From Symbiodinium natans (Eukaryota > Sar > Dinophyceae > Suessiales > Symbiodiniaceae), in NCBI GenBank assembly GCA_905221605.1, contig CAJNDS010000003.1:956676-1020675 (forward strand): DNA of 64,000 nt, written 5' to 3'. Below, one piece after another: positions 11,885-24,051 of the stretch (its first letter is position 1; each line of letters begins with the position of its first letter). Made by a program: the position numbers and the translations under genes. Under the pieces are notes generated by a model, which was not told the origin of the DNA, made no database searches, and worked only from the letters and a program-made list of their open reading frames with translations.

Positions 11885-13822
11885 ATGATGCTCTTGGCAT
11901 TCGCACTTCCAGCTAGCCTCGCTGCAGTGGGTCAGATCTTGACTGCGTGGGACTGGAGAATCTGGCTGGTGGTCTTCATCGTTGGCTCCGTCGTGCTGCA
12001 GCACAAAGGGCCAGTGTCGGCAGAAGAGCAAGCATCCAAGGTGGCCAAGGCGGCAAAGCGTCACCAGGAGGCCGGCGACTTCCAGGTGGCCTACCTTCTG
12101 CTGACCCGTGGACTCCGGCTGCTGGGCGTTTTCGACGGCGCTGGCTCCGGCTCCGCTGGCTCTGCTGGCTCCAACGGCTCCAACACGAAGAGCAATGCTG
12201 AGACCGCCGCGGAGCTGCGGCGGCGGCGTGCTGAGTTGCTGCTTGCTCGCGGCTTCACAGGGCCTTGCCTGCAAGAGGCCCGTTTCATCACTGGCCCTGC
12301 CGCGGGCTTGCTTCGAGCACGTGCTTTGGCAAAGCAGGGCAAATGGCCCGAAGCTCTGGAAGTCATGAAGGAGCCAGGCGTGCAGGAGTACGCCCGTGAG
12401 AACTACTCCGACAAGATGCAACCGCTAGTGGAGATTGGTGCCAGGCAAGTGGCTGGGCAGATTGACGTGCCTATTCTCATGCGTGCGGCCATCGCAAACA
12501 ATCACTATGACATACCGGGTGAAGCAGGACCCTTGAGGTACCAGTCTCCGAAGTTGACCCGGGAGAAGATACCGGGCCGAGGTCAAGGAATGATCGCTAC
12601 AGCAGACATTGCAGTTGGCGAGCTGTTGATTTGCGAGCGTCCATTGGACCTCATCCGGCCAGGAGACATTGACTGGGCTTATGGAGCAGACTTGGAGGAG
12701 GTGCTGACACAGCGTTTGGTCCAGAGGTGCCTCCACGAGGCTCAGCTTTGCGAAGACGTTTGCAAGCTCTTTGATGGCGAGGCCTCGGATGGTCCACACT
12801 GGGTGCCCCACCCATGGCAGCAAGAGGACTTTGCTGTGCCGATGCCCAAGGGTGCCGGCACTCCTCTCCTGGAGAGCCGCCTGAGGAGAATCGTCAAGAT
12901 GAACGCCCATCGCTGGCCTGGCTGCCATCCGCAGACATTGACCCCCATGCCGGGGCTGGGTCTTTGGGTCGTCCCGCCGATGGTAAATCATGCCATAGAG
13001 TCCGACAACATGCCGAACACTGCCCACGTTTTCATTGGAGATGCCATGGTGTTTCGAGCCACGGCTCCGATCAAAAAAGGGGATGAAGTGCTTGATCGCT
13101 ACAGTACCCCACTGGCAGACCGATTCCAATGGACACTGCACACCTTGGCGGCTCACGAGATGTGCGATGCCACATACGAGGCAGCTGCCGTTCGTTGGGA
13201 AGAGCCACCGCTGCAGTTGCAGGGCATCAGCTCCGAAATGCCATTGTCCGACTCGCGCAAGCGGCTGCTAGAGAGCTTGCGGCGGATCGAGCGCAAGGAG
13301 GTGCAGAGCCACGGCCTGCACACAGTCTCAAGGGAGGAGTACATGGAGCTGAAGGATTGTTACTTCGCAGCTGCAGCTGAGACACGGCAGGAGTTGCAGG
13401 ATAACAAACTGAAGGAGCTGCCCCTTGCCCCACCTGAGGTGCGTTGCCTCAACCTCTTGTGCCCTTTGAGCTTTCACTTTGACAGCCGCAGCCCCTGCTT
13501 GGAGCTCCGTGCCGAGCTGGCGCGGCGTGTTGCCTTGGCAAGGCCGTTCCACTTTGCTGAGGTGAAGATCTGGGCAGAGCTTTTTGATCGCTTCAAGAAG
13601 ATGGAGGAGGCGAATGCATCCTTCAGCGCTGAGGAGACAACCCTGCGAGAAGAGATCGATCGGGAGCTGGCCCGTTGCGCCGAGTTTTGGCAGGGTGCTA
13701 CTGGTGCTGCCGCTCCCAGCGGAAGTGGATCAGGCGAAGCACATCAGCTGAAGAACGAGGAGTTCGCTCTATGGGTGAAAGGCTCGGAAGGCTTTCACAT
13801 ATGGTGGTTTTGGGTTCAGTGA
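11885..13822 (+). CDS. TPR/SET-domain protein, N-terminal membrane anchor
   Basis: This is a single uninterrupted frame of 645 codons. The ATG at 11885 is chosen because the frame upstream has only a TTG. Residues 1-41 form a hydrophobic signal-anchor (LAFALPASLAAV, then WLVVFIVGSVVL). Residues about 47-80, 110-140 and 145-170 look like degenerate tetratricopeptide helices. A SET-like domain spans about 220-410. It has the N-terminal RGQGM motif (232-236), an NH pair at 368-369 in place of the canonical NHSCxPN block, and GDEVLDRY (399-406) near the usual catalytic Tyr. A post-SET cysteine cluster is not evident. SET proteins use S-adenosylmethionine to methylate lysine, but the altered NH motif makes activity uncertain. 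The C-terminus (450-645) is charged and helical. Lack of introns, amid genes with tiny exons, suggests retroposition. No relict spliced leader was found upstream. Confidence 0.85.
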   Translation: MMLLAFALPASLAAVGQILTAWDWRIWLVVFIVGSVVLQHKGPVSAEEQASKVAKAAKRHQEAGDFQVAYLLLTRGLRLLGVFDGAGSGSAGSAGSNGSNTKSNAETAAELRRRRAELLLARGFTGPCLQEARFITGPAAGLLRARALAKQGKWPEALEVMKEPGVQEYARENYSDKMQPLVEIGARQVAGQIDVPILMRAAIANNHYDIPGEAGPLRYQSPKLTREKIPGRGQGMIATADIAVGELLICERPLDLIRPGDIDWAYGADLEEVLTQRLVQRCLHEAQLCEDVCKLFDGEASDGPHWVPHPWQQEDFAVPMPKGAGTPLLESRLRRIVKMNAHRWPGCHPQTLTPMPGLGLWVVPPMVNHAIESDNMPNTAHVFIGDAMVFRATAPIKKGDEVLDRYSTPLADRFQWTLHTLAAHEMCDATYEAAAVRWEEPPLQLQGISSEMPLSDSRKRLLESLRRIERKEVQSHGLHTVSREEYMELKDCYFAAAAETRQELQDNKLKELPLAPPEVRCLNLLCPLSFHFDSRSPCLELRAELARRVALARPFHFAEVKIWAELFDRFKKMEEANASFSAEETTLREEIDRELARCAEFWQGATGAAAPSGSGSGEAHQLKNEEFALWVKGSEGFHIWWFWVQ

Positions 13823-13994
13823 GATCCCGTTGGGCAAATTTTTGAGCGGTCCCGCGAGCAGCTAGAGGATGCACGGGCCTCGATGCTGTGGTACAGAAGT
13901 TTTCCGCATCAGGGCTGAAGACTACATCCTTCGTGATGGTGAAAAAACACCGAGAGACAGTGCCACGGAAGAGAGCTCTTGGAAGGGAGGTCTG

Positions 13995-14098
13995 TCTTCG
14001 ACTCTTCGACTCTTCGACTCTTCGACTCTTCGACTCTTCGACTCTTCGACTCTTCGACTCTTCGACTCTTCGACTCTTCGACTCTTCGACTCTTCGAC
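13995..14098. repeat. 8-bp tandem repeat (TTCGACTC)n
   Basis: About 13 perfect copies. As the unit is not a multiple of three, all three + frames encode the same 8-residue peptide repeat LRLFDSST. Confidence 0.97.
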
Positions 14099-14550
14099 CA
14101 TGCCCACATCTACACCTACCTTTAATGGGGTTTCGGGTCTCAAGTGTAACGGGGGTTTGGCGCTGTTGGGGCTGGGCACGTACGTCTGACCTCCTCTTCT
14201 TTTGTTCTTCATCGTATTCTTCTAATGCCTTGTAGCTCTGTATCCGTGTGGCATGACGGCCAGTGCGTGTGTCAGTGCTGTGAGTGAGTGGGTGTCCATG
14301 TGTGTCCGTGTGTGTCGTGTGTGCGTGTGCGTTTCAAACCGGAGAGGGAACAGGAAGAGAGGAGCAATGAGAGACAGAGGGGCTCTCACCTGCTTCCGCA
14401 TAAACACAGAGCCTGCGCGTTGCCATGCCAGGAGTCGAGGCCGCGTGATTGCTGTGATTCGCTGATCATCTGATCCGCCCACTACCTCCTGTCTACGTGT
14501 GTCGGCCGCATTTTTTTCCGACACGTCTTTTCGTGAGTTGCTCTGTTGAG

Positions 14551-17356
14551 GCGGATGTCGTGAGCTTCAACAGTGCTGCCTTTGCCTGTGCCCTTGGCAC
14601 ACACTGGGCCATGGCCGTGGCTGTCCTGGCTTCCATGGCGAAGGCCTCGCCCACGGCAACTTGTCACAGATTCTCCCCACTCCCAGTCACTCCCAGTCAC
14701 TCCTCACTCCCAGTCACTCCTCTCCACTATTCGGGGTACACGTAGTCTGACCGAGCTTGGGTTTTACTGGTTTCCGTTTTGTCATGGAGAAGTGAAAGGA
14801 ATCCCCGAATTTTGGCTAGTCAAAGGCATACGGCTCATTTCGGGAACCTCTCACTAAGCACTTCGGTAGACTTGGGGTGAGGTGATCAGCTACAACACCG
14901 TGGCCTTGGCGTGCAAGGAGCAGTCTCGTAGTCTCGCTTCGGCTCACAGGTTGGAAGGACGAAGGTTGGCTCGTTTGGCTGTCTTCAGCAGGAAGCGGCG
15001 GAGTGGCAGCGATGCCTTTCACTGTACGGCCTGTTGGCAGAGAGGCGGCTGAGCCCGGACGCTGTCAGCGACTCTTGAGGTGGCAGTATGCCTAATGTGT
15101 AAGCTTGCCTGGGATGCCGATGCTTACACGTGAACAATTGTTGATGGTTAACATCTGCGATGATAGGAGAATTCTGCCACGCCTTCGACTTTGTAAAACC
15201 TCACACCTTCATCTCAGGACAGTACGGCCGCCAGCGCCCTTGCCAAAGCTGCAAGGCGCAACGCAGAGGCATCAGAGGCATGTCGTGCCTTCCTTGCAAG
15301 CCCAATGCACATTCTGAAGGTGGGAGCAGGCTATCTTGGTTGCTGGACGCTTGCCACTCCTACGGCTGGCACCGTCACCCGTGGTGCATGGAGCGGCTAT
15401 CGCAGCTTGCGAGAAAGGCTGGCAGTGGAGGCCCTCATGGGGGTTAAGGCCGCAAAAGCCGGCTCATTCGGCCACCTTCAAGCTGCCTGGAGTCCACAGT
15501 GCTTAGAAGTAACTGCTTTTTGCAATCAGAACGCTTCACTCCTTGAATGCAAAGTGCAAAGCAAGCCGAGCAGCCCCGCACGTGGCTTTGCTACGACGTC
15601 CCGGCCCCCCCAAATCTTTCCTGCTGAAAACCTCTATGCCCTCCAGAATGCAGAGGCATTCACAATCCCCGAAAGAAGCCTGCGGGATTTTCGTGGGAGC
15701 CATTGGGAGCTTCGTTGCATCCTCTGCAGGGCAGCCTTGGCCCTTCGCGCCGAGCTCCTGGCGGCCGGGGTTGGCTTCGTGCCGGCGGCGCTCGCGGCGC
15801 AGAATGGCGCAGTGTCCGCTTGTGCGAAGGAGCGAGGGCGAGAGAGGGCGAGAGAGGAGGGGGGGGGGGGCAGGGGGGGGTCGGGGCATGCTCGGGCAAC
15901 GTTAACGCCAACGCGGTCCGCCTCGGCACGGCACGCGAGAGGCCCTCTGAGGACATTAGGTTTCTTAGAGAGCCTTAGGACATTCAAGAGGTTCCCAGAA
16001 TCTCCACAGAAGGCCCAGAACAAGTCCATTAACACCGAAAATGGTTTCACGGAGGCTCTGTTGTGCCTGGCCCGAAAGCGCGCGGGTCCTCAAAACGAGA
16101 GGGCGGAGGGACCAGGAGCTGCTACTGGTGTGCCACCGGACCAAACCGAGGGGGTGAGGCCTGCTCGGCCTCGGGGCTTGTATTGTTCGTTTGCCCGAAA
16201 CGCCTGAGGCCCGGGCCTCGTCGCATAATTATGGCATACAACCACAGTATACATGTACATATACATATACATGTTTCGATATATGTACACACGAATACAC
16301 GTATACACGCGTGACAGCGAGTCACGTGCTCCGACTTCGCTGTGCTGCTCCCAGGTGCAGTTCTGGGAGATGGCGCTGTTCTTGCTTTCAGAGATGCATG
16401 GAAGGCTTCGGCCGTCTGCGGTGACATATAACTCCGTCCTCAGCGCTTGTCGCCCAGATGCACACATGCACAGAGCAGAGATGATTCTCAAGTCAGGTCC
16501 TCAGTTGTGCTCGTGTATTGTAGGTGGGCCGAAGAGCTGGGAGCACTCGGTGGCCCTTGCAGTCGAGATGCAACGTGCAGAGATGGTCCTGGATGTTGTC
16601 AGCTACACGGCTTTGGTAGCGGCGGCTGGTCCCAGAATGGCTATGGCGTTGCTTGTGCAAATGCAGGCAAGGCAGGTGAAGCCGGAGACGATGACGTTAA
16701 ATGCCGCGTTGAAAGCGTGCCAATCAGCCCTCCACTGGGATGCTGCGGTGCGGATTTTCTCTGAGGCCCAGGAAGCAAGGGTTAGGTTGGACTCTGTGTC
16801 CTGCACGGCTCTCTTGGACTCGCTGGCATGGTCTGGGAGTGGTGGAAGTGACCAGCTCCTGGAGATTCTACCCACACTTCAACGTAAGAATTTGACATCA
16901 GTTCTCTTGGAACCGCAGGCCGACGAACTGAAGCAGCTGGGAGGGAGCATGCAGCCTGACTTGAAGGCACTTGCAGCACTCTCAGCCACACTGTCTCTCA
17001 CCACCTTCGCGGGCGAACGCTGGGCACCAAGCTGGGCCTCTTGGGGGCTGGTCCTGGTGCTGTTGCGCCGCACGGTGCTCGCATGCGGAGAGCAAGGCTT
17101 GCTGCGCCGGCTGGAAGGGCTGAGCCAAGATGCCCTAGATTCCTTAGATTCCCAAGATGTGAGACGACAAGACATTCAGGATCGGCTGGGTTTGTCGAAT
17201 CCTTTTGGGCTTGGCCCAGTGTTGGCGAACCTCGCACTGGAGGCAGGAGCTTTTCTTCTTTCCCTTGGACTTGCAACTGCTGCGAAGAGACCCGTGTCTT
17301 CGTATGCATCTTCATGCGGATTGCGATTGTTTGTTCCGGGTTGTCAGCCTGTGTAA
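14551..17356 (+). CDS. PPR protein, main multi-exon part
   Basis: Eight exons can be joined in frame: 14551-14655, 14870-14917, 14992-15069, 15218-15255, 15320-15442, 15730-15829, 16355-16448 and 16524-17356, giving 472 codons to the TAA. Each junction rebuilds a pentatricopeptide repeat, for example SALAKAAR+WEQAI, GAAIAACEKGWQW, NGAVSACAK+VQFWEMALFLL and VTYNSVLSAC+GPKSWEHSVAL. PPR proteins bind organellar RNA and act in its processing, editing or stability. Intron starts are GC, GA, GA, GC, GT, GA and GT; all end in AG. Exon 14551-14655 is exactly one 35-codon repeat. After about residue 280 the PPR pattern stops, and the C-terminus includes a hydrophobic stretch (LALEAGAFLLSLGLATAA). The last part could hide an intron. 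The 5' part is probably at 10728-10984. No targeting peptide was located. Confidence 0.75.
14679..14726. repeat. Short tandem repeat (CTCCCAGTCA)n
   Basis: About four copies of CTCCCAGTCA/CTCC within the first intron of the main PPR part. Confidence 0.8.
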
Positions 17357-18110
17357 GCCAGGGCTTAGCCGTTAAACCGTGGCAAGCAGCTCAATTCAAT
17401 TCAGTTCAATTCAGTGCGAGCTGGGATGTGCATGCCACGCTTCCGCGCTTGCAGGCGCTGGGTTTGTCGAGCGTTTCTCGTGAACCTCGCCGTCCACTTT
17501 TGGTAACGTCTCGCACGCAGTTTTCTGCTTCATTCATGAGGGAGGACCGTAGCAGTGCAATGTGGGGCAGTTGGGACGCAAGAGTATAATAAGCTCCCTG
17601 TGACTAAGTTCCGTGATGTTCCGTGTGCACCTTGCTGCATGCCAGGAAAGTGTCCTGCACCGTGAAATCTGAAAAGTGTTTGCATGTTCTGATCCATGCG
17701 CCCTCGTGTGCTTAGTGTGCTTAGGTCCACTTGGGAGCCGGTGGCTCGACAGCTGTGGGCTGAAGTGGACATGGACATGGATCTCCGGTGCTCGGCATGA
17801 AAGGGGGAGCCTTATTCTTCGTTTTTCTTCTTTTTGTGGCCTTTCCAACCTCTTTTCGTCTTCGTCCTCGCTTGCGATCGGATGTAGCCGATCGAATGCG
17901 TGCCCATGAAAAGCTACCGTCCGTGCAGCAGAGGTCGCAGTCGATGCAGCATCAATGGGTAGTTGGCTACGGCGGAGCGCCTACATGCGATGTGCACACC
18001 ATCCCGCTCACCAGACGTTGACAGCGTCCCTACCGTGCTCATCGAGCTGCCATAGAATAGTGAGCTTTCCTGCGCTTCTTAGAGCTCTACACACACAACA
18101 GCTCTTGGCT
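17357..18110. other. Downstream flank of PPR gene
   Basis: No recognisable gene. Short pyrimidine-rich stretches and minor repeats (TTCAATTCAG near 17394-17412) only. Confidence 0.35.
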
Positions 18111-18114
18111 CACC

Positions 18115-18755
18115 AGGGGTTCTTGGGCTCAGGGGTTTTAGGTGTTTTAGAGTTTAGTCTTTTTCGGGTTCAGGGCTTCAGGGTTTTCAGTCGGTTCTTT
18201 AGGGTCAGAGTCTAGGGCTTTTAGGGTTTAAGGTTTTAGGGTCTAGGGCTTCTGTCAATGTTTAAGGCTTTTAGGGTTTGGGGCTTTAAGGTTTTTTGTT
18301 TAGGGCTTCAGGCTTTTAGGGTTCAGGGTTTCCGGTGTTTGAAGGGTCAAGGGTCTTTAGGGTTTAGGGTTCTGTCTATTTGGGATTGGGGCTTTGGGGT
18401 TTCTTGGATTACGGTTGTCAGGTGTTTCGTTTGGGGCCTACGGTCCAGGTTTTTTCGGGTCTGGGTTGTTGCTTTTTTTGATTTGTTTTGGGTTTTCAGG
18501 GTTTTCAGTTTTTTTGGACTTTTAGGGCTTTGGGGTTTTGTTTTGGGCTTTATGGTTTGGGGTTCTCAGGTGTTCGTTTCAGGGTGTGGGCTTTTAGGAT
18601 TTTTAAGGATTTTAGGATTTTAGGGTTTAGGGTTTTCGGGGTTGAGGGCTTTAGGGTTTTCGGGTGATTCCATTTGGGTTTCGGGTTTATAGGGCTTTTT
18701 TGGGTTTAGGGTGTTTAGGGTTTCAGGGTTTCGGGTTTGAGGGTGTTGGGATCCT
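18115..18755. repeat. Degenerate interstitial telomere-type repeat island
   Basis: Dense TTTAGGG and close variants (TTTTAGGG, TTCAGGG, TTTCGGG, TTTGGGG), all in the G-rich orientation on the + strand. About 640 bases look like a decayed TTTAGGG array. The perfect heptamer is the plant/dinoflagellate-type telomere unit. Confidence 0.8.
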
Positions 18756-19239
18756 AAACCTTACCCCCTGTAGTGAACTGACCTTCTCGAGTCCCCAAAA
18801 TGCCTACATGTAGACTTACCTGCGCCGTAGAGTTTTACATGTGCAAGTCGTGCGCCCGAGTTGTCGCGTCTCAGTCCCGGAATTTCTGTTTGCGGTTCTT
18901 GAATGTCAGCACACACTGCGCGATCTCGGTTCCTGAATTCCACCGGTTCCTGAATTTTTGCCGCCCGAATTTCGAGACTTGCTTCCCGATCCTGTTTCCC
19001 GAATGTCTTGCCAGTGGTGGCCTCTGCAGGACCGCTGTGTTGGTGAGGCTGCCCAGGTCCAGGTGCAGGACGGGAAGTAGCTTCTGCAGCTTCTGCAGCT
19101 TCGAGGCCTACGGGCCGAAGGTGCATGCAGACCCTCTAGATCTCCCTGGAATGCACATGTGCATATTTGTTCCTAATTCGCGTTGTCATGTTTTGCGTGA
19201 TCGCTGCATGCTTATGCGTGAGCGTGAAGGATAGAGCCA

Positions 19240-19850
19240 CTGGCATTGACGAATTTGGCGAAGAGTTGCTACCATTCCTTCGGCTGTTGGTGGACGATGC
19301 CGGAAGCAAAGCATCGCCACGGGTAGAAGTTGAAGCATCTGCAAGCGAGGGCGAGTTGCCATTTCGTGGAACCCCCTGCGCTTCAGGTGCCACAGATGGT
19401 GAAGCGCATGACAGAGAACTCGCAGGCCATGGCAAGCCCCTCTGGAGTGCAGACATCTGTCGACTCTCCTTGTTTAGGATCATGCTTCTCAGACTCTAGA
19501 CTCGTTGCTCCGCCAGACGCTTCTTGAGAAAATCAACCTTGAGCGTGCTGATCGTCTCGCGTGTGAGGCGCTGCGGGGCTTCCGAACAAAAACGTACGGT
19601 GTAAGTTGGGTATAGTGACTGCCTGTGTTCGCAAGTAAGTGTTTAGATCACCCATAGCTTCGGCCAAAAGGATGCTCGATGCTGAATACGTGACAAGAAA
19701 GTAGGAACTAGGTGGGAAAGGACGCGTAGACATGTGTAGGCTGGCCAGCCGATGGCCACCTGCACGCATCCGGTGTCATGACAGGCACGGATTGGTGAAG
19801 AGCTGCAGCGCTTGGACGAGCGCGTCGGCACAGCAGATGCTACCAGCATG
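19240..19850 (+). CDS. Coiled-coil protein, exon cluster 1
   Basis: At least three exons look real. 19387-19480 follows GCTTCAG and begins VPQMVKRMTENSQAM. 19493-19600 follows CTTCTCAG, contains LLRQTLLEKINLERADRLA, and ends before a canonical GTAAGT donor. 19785-19850 follows GACAG and reads ARIGEELQRLDERVG. The last two join in phase 0 and have coiled-coil heptad character. An earlier open stretch, about 19240-19312 (IDEFGEELLPFLRLLVDDAG), may be another exon. No family is recognised. Similar helical exons at 21.7, 22.1, 22.4 and 24.1 kb may belong to the same transcription unit. Confidence 0.5.
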
Positions 19851-19859
19851 TCTGTGCCA

Positions 19860-21700
19860 GGGAATCACGAATCGAAGCTGTCATGGACCATGTCATGGAC
19901 CTGATGTAGATTTTGCGTTAGGCGGCCTATCCTGCGAAAGGAGTAGTGCAAACGCAACTTAGGTCGAATCTGTCACGGCGAGGCCGCCCACACTGCTTCA
20001 TAGTATCCAGCACGGCGCGGGCCTTGGCGTCTCAACGTGTGCTGGGACACAGATGCTCCCATGGACGGTTTGGGGCGTGAGATGGGGTGAATCTTGTGCA
20101 GTCTTGTCGGAAGTTGCGGTGTGCGAGAAGCCCCCAGGTGCCGTACACTTTGACGAGAAAGGCAGGATGGCACCGGCCTGCACACCAAGGCTCTGTCGCC
20201 TCTGACTGAATTCCCGGTCATCTTCCCCATCTGTGCAAAGAGCTTCGCAAAACTCGTGCAAAGCTCGTGCAAAGCTCGTTCAAAGCTCGTGCGAAGCTCC
20301 CGAAGGCCATTGGCAATCCAGCGCTGCAGAACGGCGCCGCATGGACTCGGCTTCGTGCCTCGGCCGGCAATTTCATATCAAAGCGCTCTGTGCGGGCTTG
20401 GGATGTCTGCGCAGCAGTGGCCAGAGCACCCAAGCACAGCTTCGCCTTAAGGGTCCTGGTGTTGATGCCATCGCCGTCTCTGGCGGCTCCAGCGGTCCAC
20501 CTGTGTGCGTGACGCGTCCGGGGCCTCAGCAGTGGCAGCATGCAGCATGCGCAACATGTGCAACATGCGCAGCAGGTGCAGCATTGACTCTCATTTCCTC
20601 ATTTCCGAGTCTTCTTGGAGAGGTGCGCCGACTTGCGGGGTGACGCCAGAGCCTCAGGGCACGCAGCTCCAATGATCGCAGGGTCAAAAAGCTCCCGAGC
20701 ATTCTGCCTGTCCTGCCTCTCTCGTCATTCCTTTGTGAGCTTCGCTGCTTCCAAGGACTCCAAGGACTCCAAGAGACCTGAGTGTCAAGGCGAGGGGTGG
20801 ATTCGACTCGCTTTGTGGCGCCCTTGTCTTTCCCCAAACAGTGTGCCAACACTAAGGGGTTCGTACGTCAAGGGTGCAGGAGGGTTAGATTGAGCCGCGC
20901 GGTTGCACGGATGCTATTCCTTGAGCGGTGGTCGCATTTTGGATGGAAAATGCATTCTTACCACAGCGCGGGTGGCGTCCCCGACTTCTGGGGGACATCA
21001 CAAATTGCATGCTTTCGGCTTCGAGGATGTTGGTGTCCAATTGCACTGTCGCCCGGTGCACATTTCGGACATCGTCCTGTCTGGCTAGGACCCGTGCTCC
21101 CGCCTAGGCGCCGTGCGCGTCGACGCCGCCATCCTCGAAACTGTCGCTTTTGGACGTCGGGGACCCGCTTTTGGTGTTTCTGGAGGAAATCCGGAGCTCT
21201 GCTGGCTCCAGAGTTTTTGTACAAACACAGTATGCCGAGAGGACATCAGCTCTGCTGGCCCGCAAGTCGATTTTTGTTGTACAAAGGAGTACGCGGAGGA
21301 CGTCTGGAGCTCCAGGGGCATCAGCGTCGTTCTGTCGTGACCCGTGAAGCCCTTCGCGCCCCGAACATGTGGTCCATCCCTTCTTGGGGCCGGTATCATT
21401 TCGATGACGAGAGGCAGATGGAGAAGGCCGTCCGATCCTGGAGCCTGTCACCAGGCCGAGGAACAGCTGTTCAGCAGCTGTTCATTTGTTTCCGTAGTTT
21501 CTTAAGATGTTTCAAGATGCAGCGAGCAAAGCATTTGGAAGTTGTTTGGTCTGCGAGGTCCTGTAACTGAGCCGTCGGCCCCGACTTTAGCCATGCCAGC
21601 CTCAATGCAAAAGTGCTTCTTGGGAGAGGGCGATTCTGCGGCAGCGCTCGAAGTCTCAGGCCATGAGGTGAAACAGATTTTGTTAGGTGTGTAGACGATG
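19860..21700. other. Probable introns/intergenic
   Basis: A tandem repeat lies at 20248-20298. 20.9-21.5 kb has several overlapping frames with an inverted motif (CGAGGATG against CATCCTCG) but no convincing exon. Confidence 0.3.
20248..20298. repeat. 11-12-bp tandem repeat
   Basis: About five copies of GTGCAAAGCTC with small changes. Confidence 0.85.
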
Positions 21701-21719
21701 GGAAACACGCGCGCTGCAG

Positions 21720-21788
21720 AGGGTGCAAGCAGCATTCAGGAGCAACGCGCAGACTCTTGTCGAGCAGGAGCGAGCCCGAGAGAGCTGC
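21720..21788 (+). CDS. Coiled-coil candidate exon
   Basis: It opens after a GCTGCAG acceptor and encodes a charged helix with AQTLVEQERARES. Its character matches the exons at 19.5 and 22.1 kb, so it is a likely member of the same gene. The 3' edge is uncertain. Confidence 0.45.
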
Positions 21789-22142
21789 GGCATCTGGACA
21801 ACTATATCATATCTAGGCCATATAGAGTGTGATAGAGTGTGAGGAAGGTCACCAGAACAACTGACAGCATATGTGAACGGGTTTGATGCTGCAGCAATGG
21901 CTCTGATGCAGTGAGGGGGAAGGCCTTGTCTTAGTCTCTTCGTGGCGCAGCATCTTCCAGTAGCTCTGCGGCCACAAGAAGCATGCAGATGTCTGTGAAG
22001 CCTGTGGCCTGGCAGCAAAGCCCCTAAGCCCCGTTGATCTGAAAGTTCATCACGAACCTACCGAACATGAGTAGCATTAGTCTCAAGACGGGGGAGAGGG
22101 GAGGGGCGAGGGGGGCACGGAATGGAAGGAATAGGCTTGAAG

Positions 22143-22202
22143 AGGCATGTTTTGCACAAGGTCTTGGAGAAGCTTGTCGAGAAAGAGAACGTCATGGCTG
22201 CT
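22143..22202 (+). CDS. Coiled-coil candidate exon (60 nt)
   Basis: A 20-codon exon following TTGAAG and ending before GTAGGT. It reads as a lysine/glutamate-rich helix (HKVLEKLVEKENVMAA). Phase 0 at both ends agrees with neighbouring helical exons. Confidence 0.5.
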
Positions 22203-22412
22203 GTAGGTTGCGGCCCGAGAGAGCCGACGACTGCACATGATGGGCTCTGTCTCTGGCTTTCACAATGTCACAAGGCCTTGCAAGCGACACTGGCTTTGTC
22301 TTGCAGACTGCGGGTAATGCTGAGTACCTGTGGGCACCTTAGACTCCGGTTTGCTTCGCCTTTGCATCTTGGGCTTGCAGGGCGCAGACTTTTCCGCTGG
22401 CTTGCCTTTCAG

Positions 22413-22503
22413 AAAAAACTGTCAAAGAAAGAGAGGGCTCTTTTCTCTGCACTTCGAGACTTCGAGGCCTCCGCGAAAAGAGTTCTTGGCCGCTTTCGCG
22501 CAG
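22413..22503 (+). CDS. Coiled-coil candidate exon
   Basis: It follows a TGCCTTTCAG acceptor in phase 0. It reads KKLSKKERALFSALRDFEAS and then KRVLGRFRAG, a basic helix. A longer open stretch downstream (about 22560-22842) is less convincing. Confidence 0.5.
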
Positions 22504-22870
22504 GCCCGTCTCCCGAGTGCACTTTGCTTCGGTTTGACCTTGCCTCTTTTGTTGAGAGATCTGCAGGGCTGCGACAAGCTGGATCCCAATGAGAGCAACC
22601 CGATCATTTCAATTGACGGAGAGACCAGGCCGGCTTTGGAAACGTGCACGTTGCCTGCAGCAGATTGTGCCACTGTTGCATGTGTGGAGACTTCAAAGCA
22701 GGTCAATCAAGCTGAAAGAGAACAAGGGTGTGATCCTAGCAGTTGTGGAGAAGGTGGCCTGAGCAAGGATGCGAAAAACAAACCAGTGGGCGTGATAACA
22801 GACTGTGCAGGAGCCGGTGAGACATGGTCAGACGAACAGTAAGTGGAGGTCCTCGAGACTAACATCCCAA

Positions 22871-22898
22871 CCCCCCCCCCCCCCCCCCCCCCCCCCCC
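22871..22898. repeat. Poly-C tract
   Basis: 28 consecutive C. Other homopolymer G/C runs occur near 4132, 7926, 34345, 39363-39440, 39549, 41826, 45440, 53307, 59501, 60938 and 62152. Confidence 0.95.
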
Positions 22899-23136
22899 AA
22901 AGCCCTCCCGGTGCAGTACATTCTGATACCCTTCGCCATCCTAATTTGAGGATCAAGGCTTGGCCAAAGTTGCCTTCAGATAATGGATCTTAGGACACCT
23001 TGAATGAACATGCCAGAACATGCAGCGCCAAAGGGAAGAGCGAGTTCCCATCATCAGCCCGGACTGCAGCACTCCCATGTGTATGCCATGCCGCCAAAGC
23101 TGCGGACAGCGGAGCTAGCAAGGTTGCAAGAGGACT

Positions 23137-23138
<2 letters not shown>

Positions 23139-23173
<35 letters not shown>

Positions 23174-23270
23174 ACCTTGGACTTGCGCGCCCCGAGGGGC
23201 AGCTCTCCCCTCGGGGGAGGCTAAGCGAGAGAGAGAGAGAGAGCGAGAGAGGGAGAGAGAGAGAGAGTGC
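23139..23270. repeat. GA microsatellites flanking a perfect hairpin (copy B)
   Basis: GA runs at about 23140-23169 and 23226-23267 flank GCGCGCCCCGAGGGGCAGCT. Its arm CCCCGAGGGG (23190-23199) is complementary to CCCCTCGGGG (23207-23216) across a 7-base loop. Compare the similar blocks at 11336 and 60905. Confidence 0.8.
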
Positions 23271-24051
23271 CGGGGGTCTCCCTCAGGGCGGCCCTCTTAA
23301 GCGTGGAGGAGAAGAAGAAGAAGGAGAAGCACGAGACGGGAACACCGAAAGTCGGGGCGCACGGACTGCACGGGGAAGAAGGGAAACCCCTGACCTCAAG
23401 TCACAAGGAAACAAGGAAATAAAGAAAGAGCCCAGGGCATGCATAGGTTCGAGTAATGTAGGAGCTCATTTGTGGATCTAGGGGCTCTTTGAGTTGGTTG
23501 GGGGCGTGCGTTTCGAAAGAAGCGACTTCGAGGAGTGCAAAGAGAACAACAGTCTCACAACGTAGGATAGCCTGCCAAGGCGACGATAAGAGGGCAGAAA
23601 CTCGCCTGGGTTTCACGAAACAGTAGGGGGCAGCAAACGTGGGATTGGGGAGGAATTTTGGTCAACAATCACCATGCTGCCGTACCCCGTGTGGAACACG
23701 CGTCTATCCCGAAACTTGCCAGAAAGAGGCTATGCGTGATTGTGTAAGTGACAAGATCTCGTTTGAGAGGAGAATGCCGAGCTGCGACGTCGAGTTGAGG
23801 TGCCCCGTTGCAGAGAAGGAGGTTTCGGTTGGCTTGCACGATGGGGCAGTTGTATACAGTAGCTGGGTTGGTTTCTGTGCCAAGATGCCTGGAGCGCTGT
23901 TGCCGCAGTCGGATGCATGGAATTGTTACCCTGCAGTGGAGCGGTGTCAGAACAGGCTGGTGCTCCGGAGGACGTCAGCAAAGCCCGTTGTAGTTTGAAC
24001 TTGAGCAGTTTACCCAGGCGCTCCTCTGACGCTCTTAAGTCGCATTTCCAG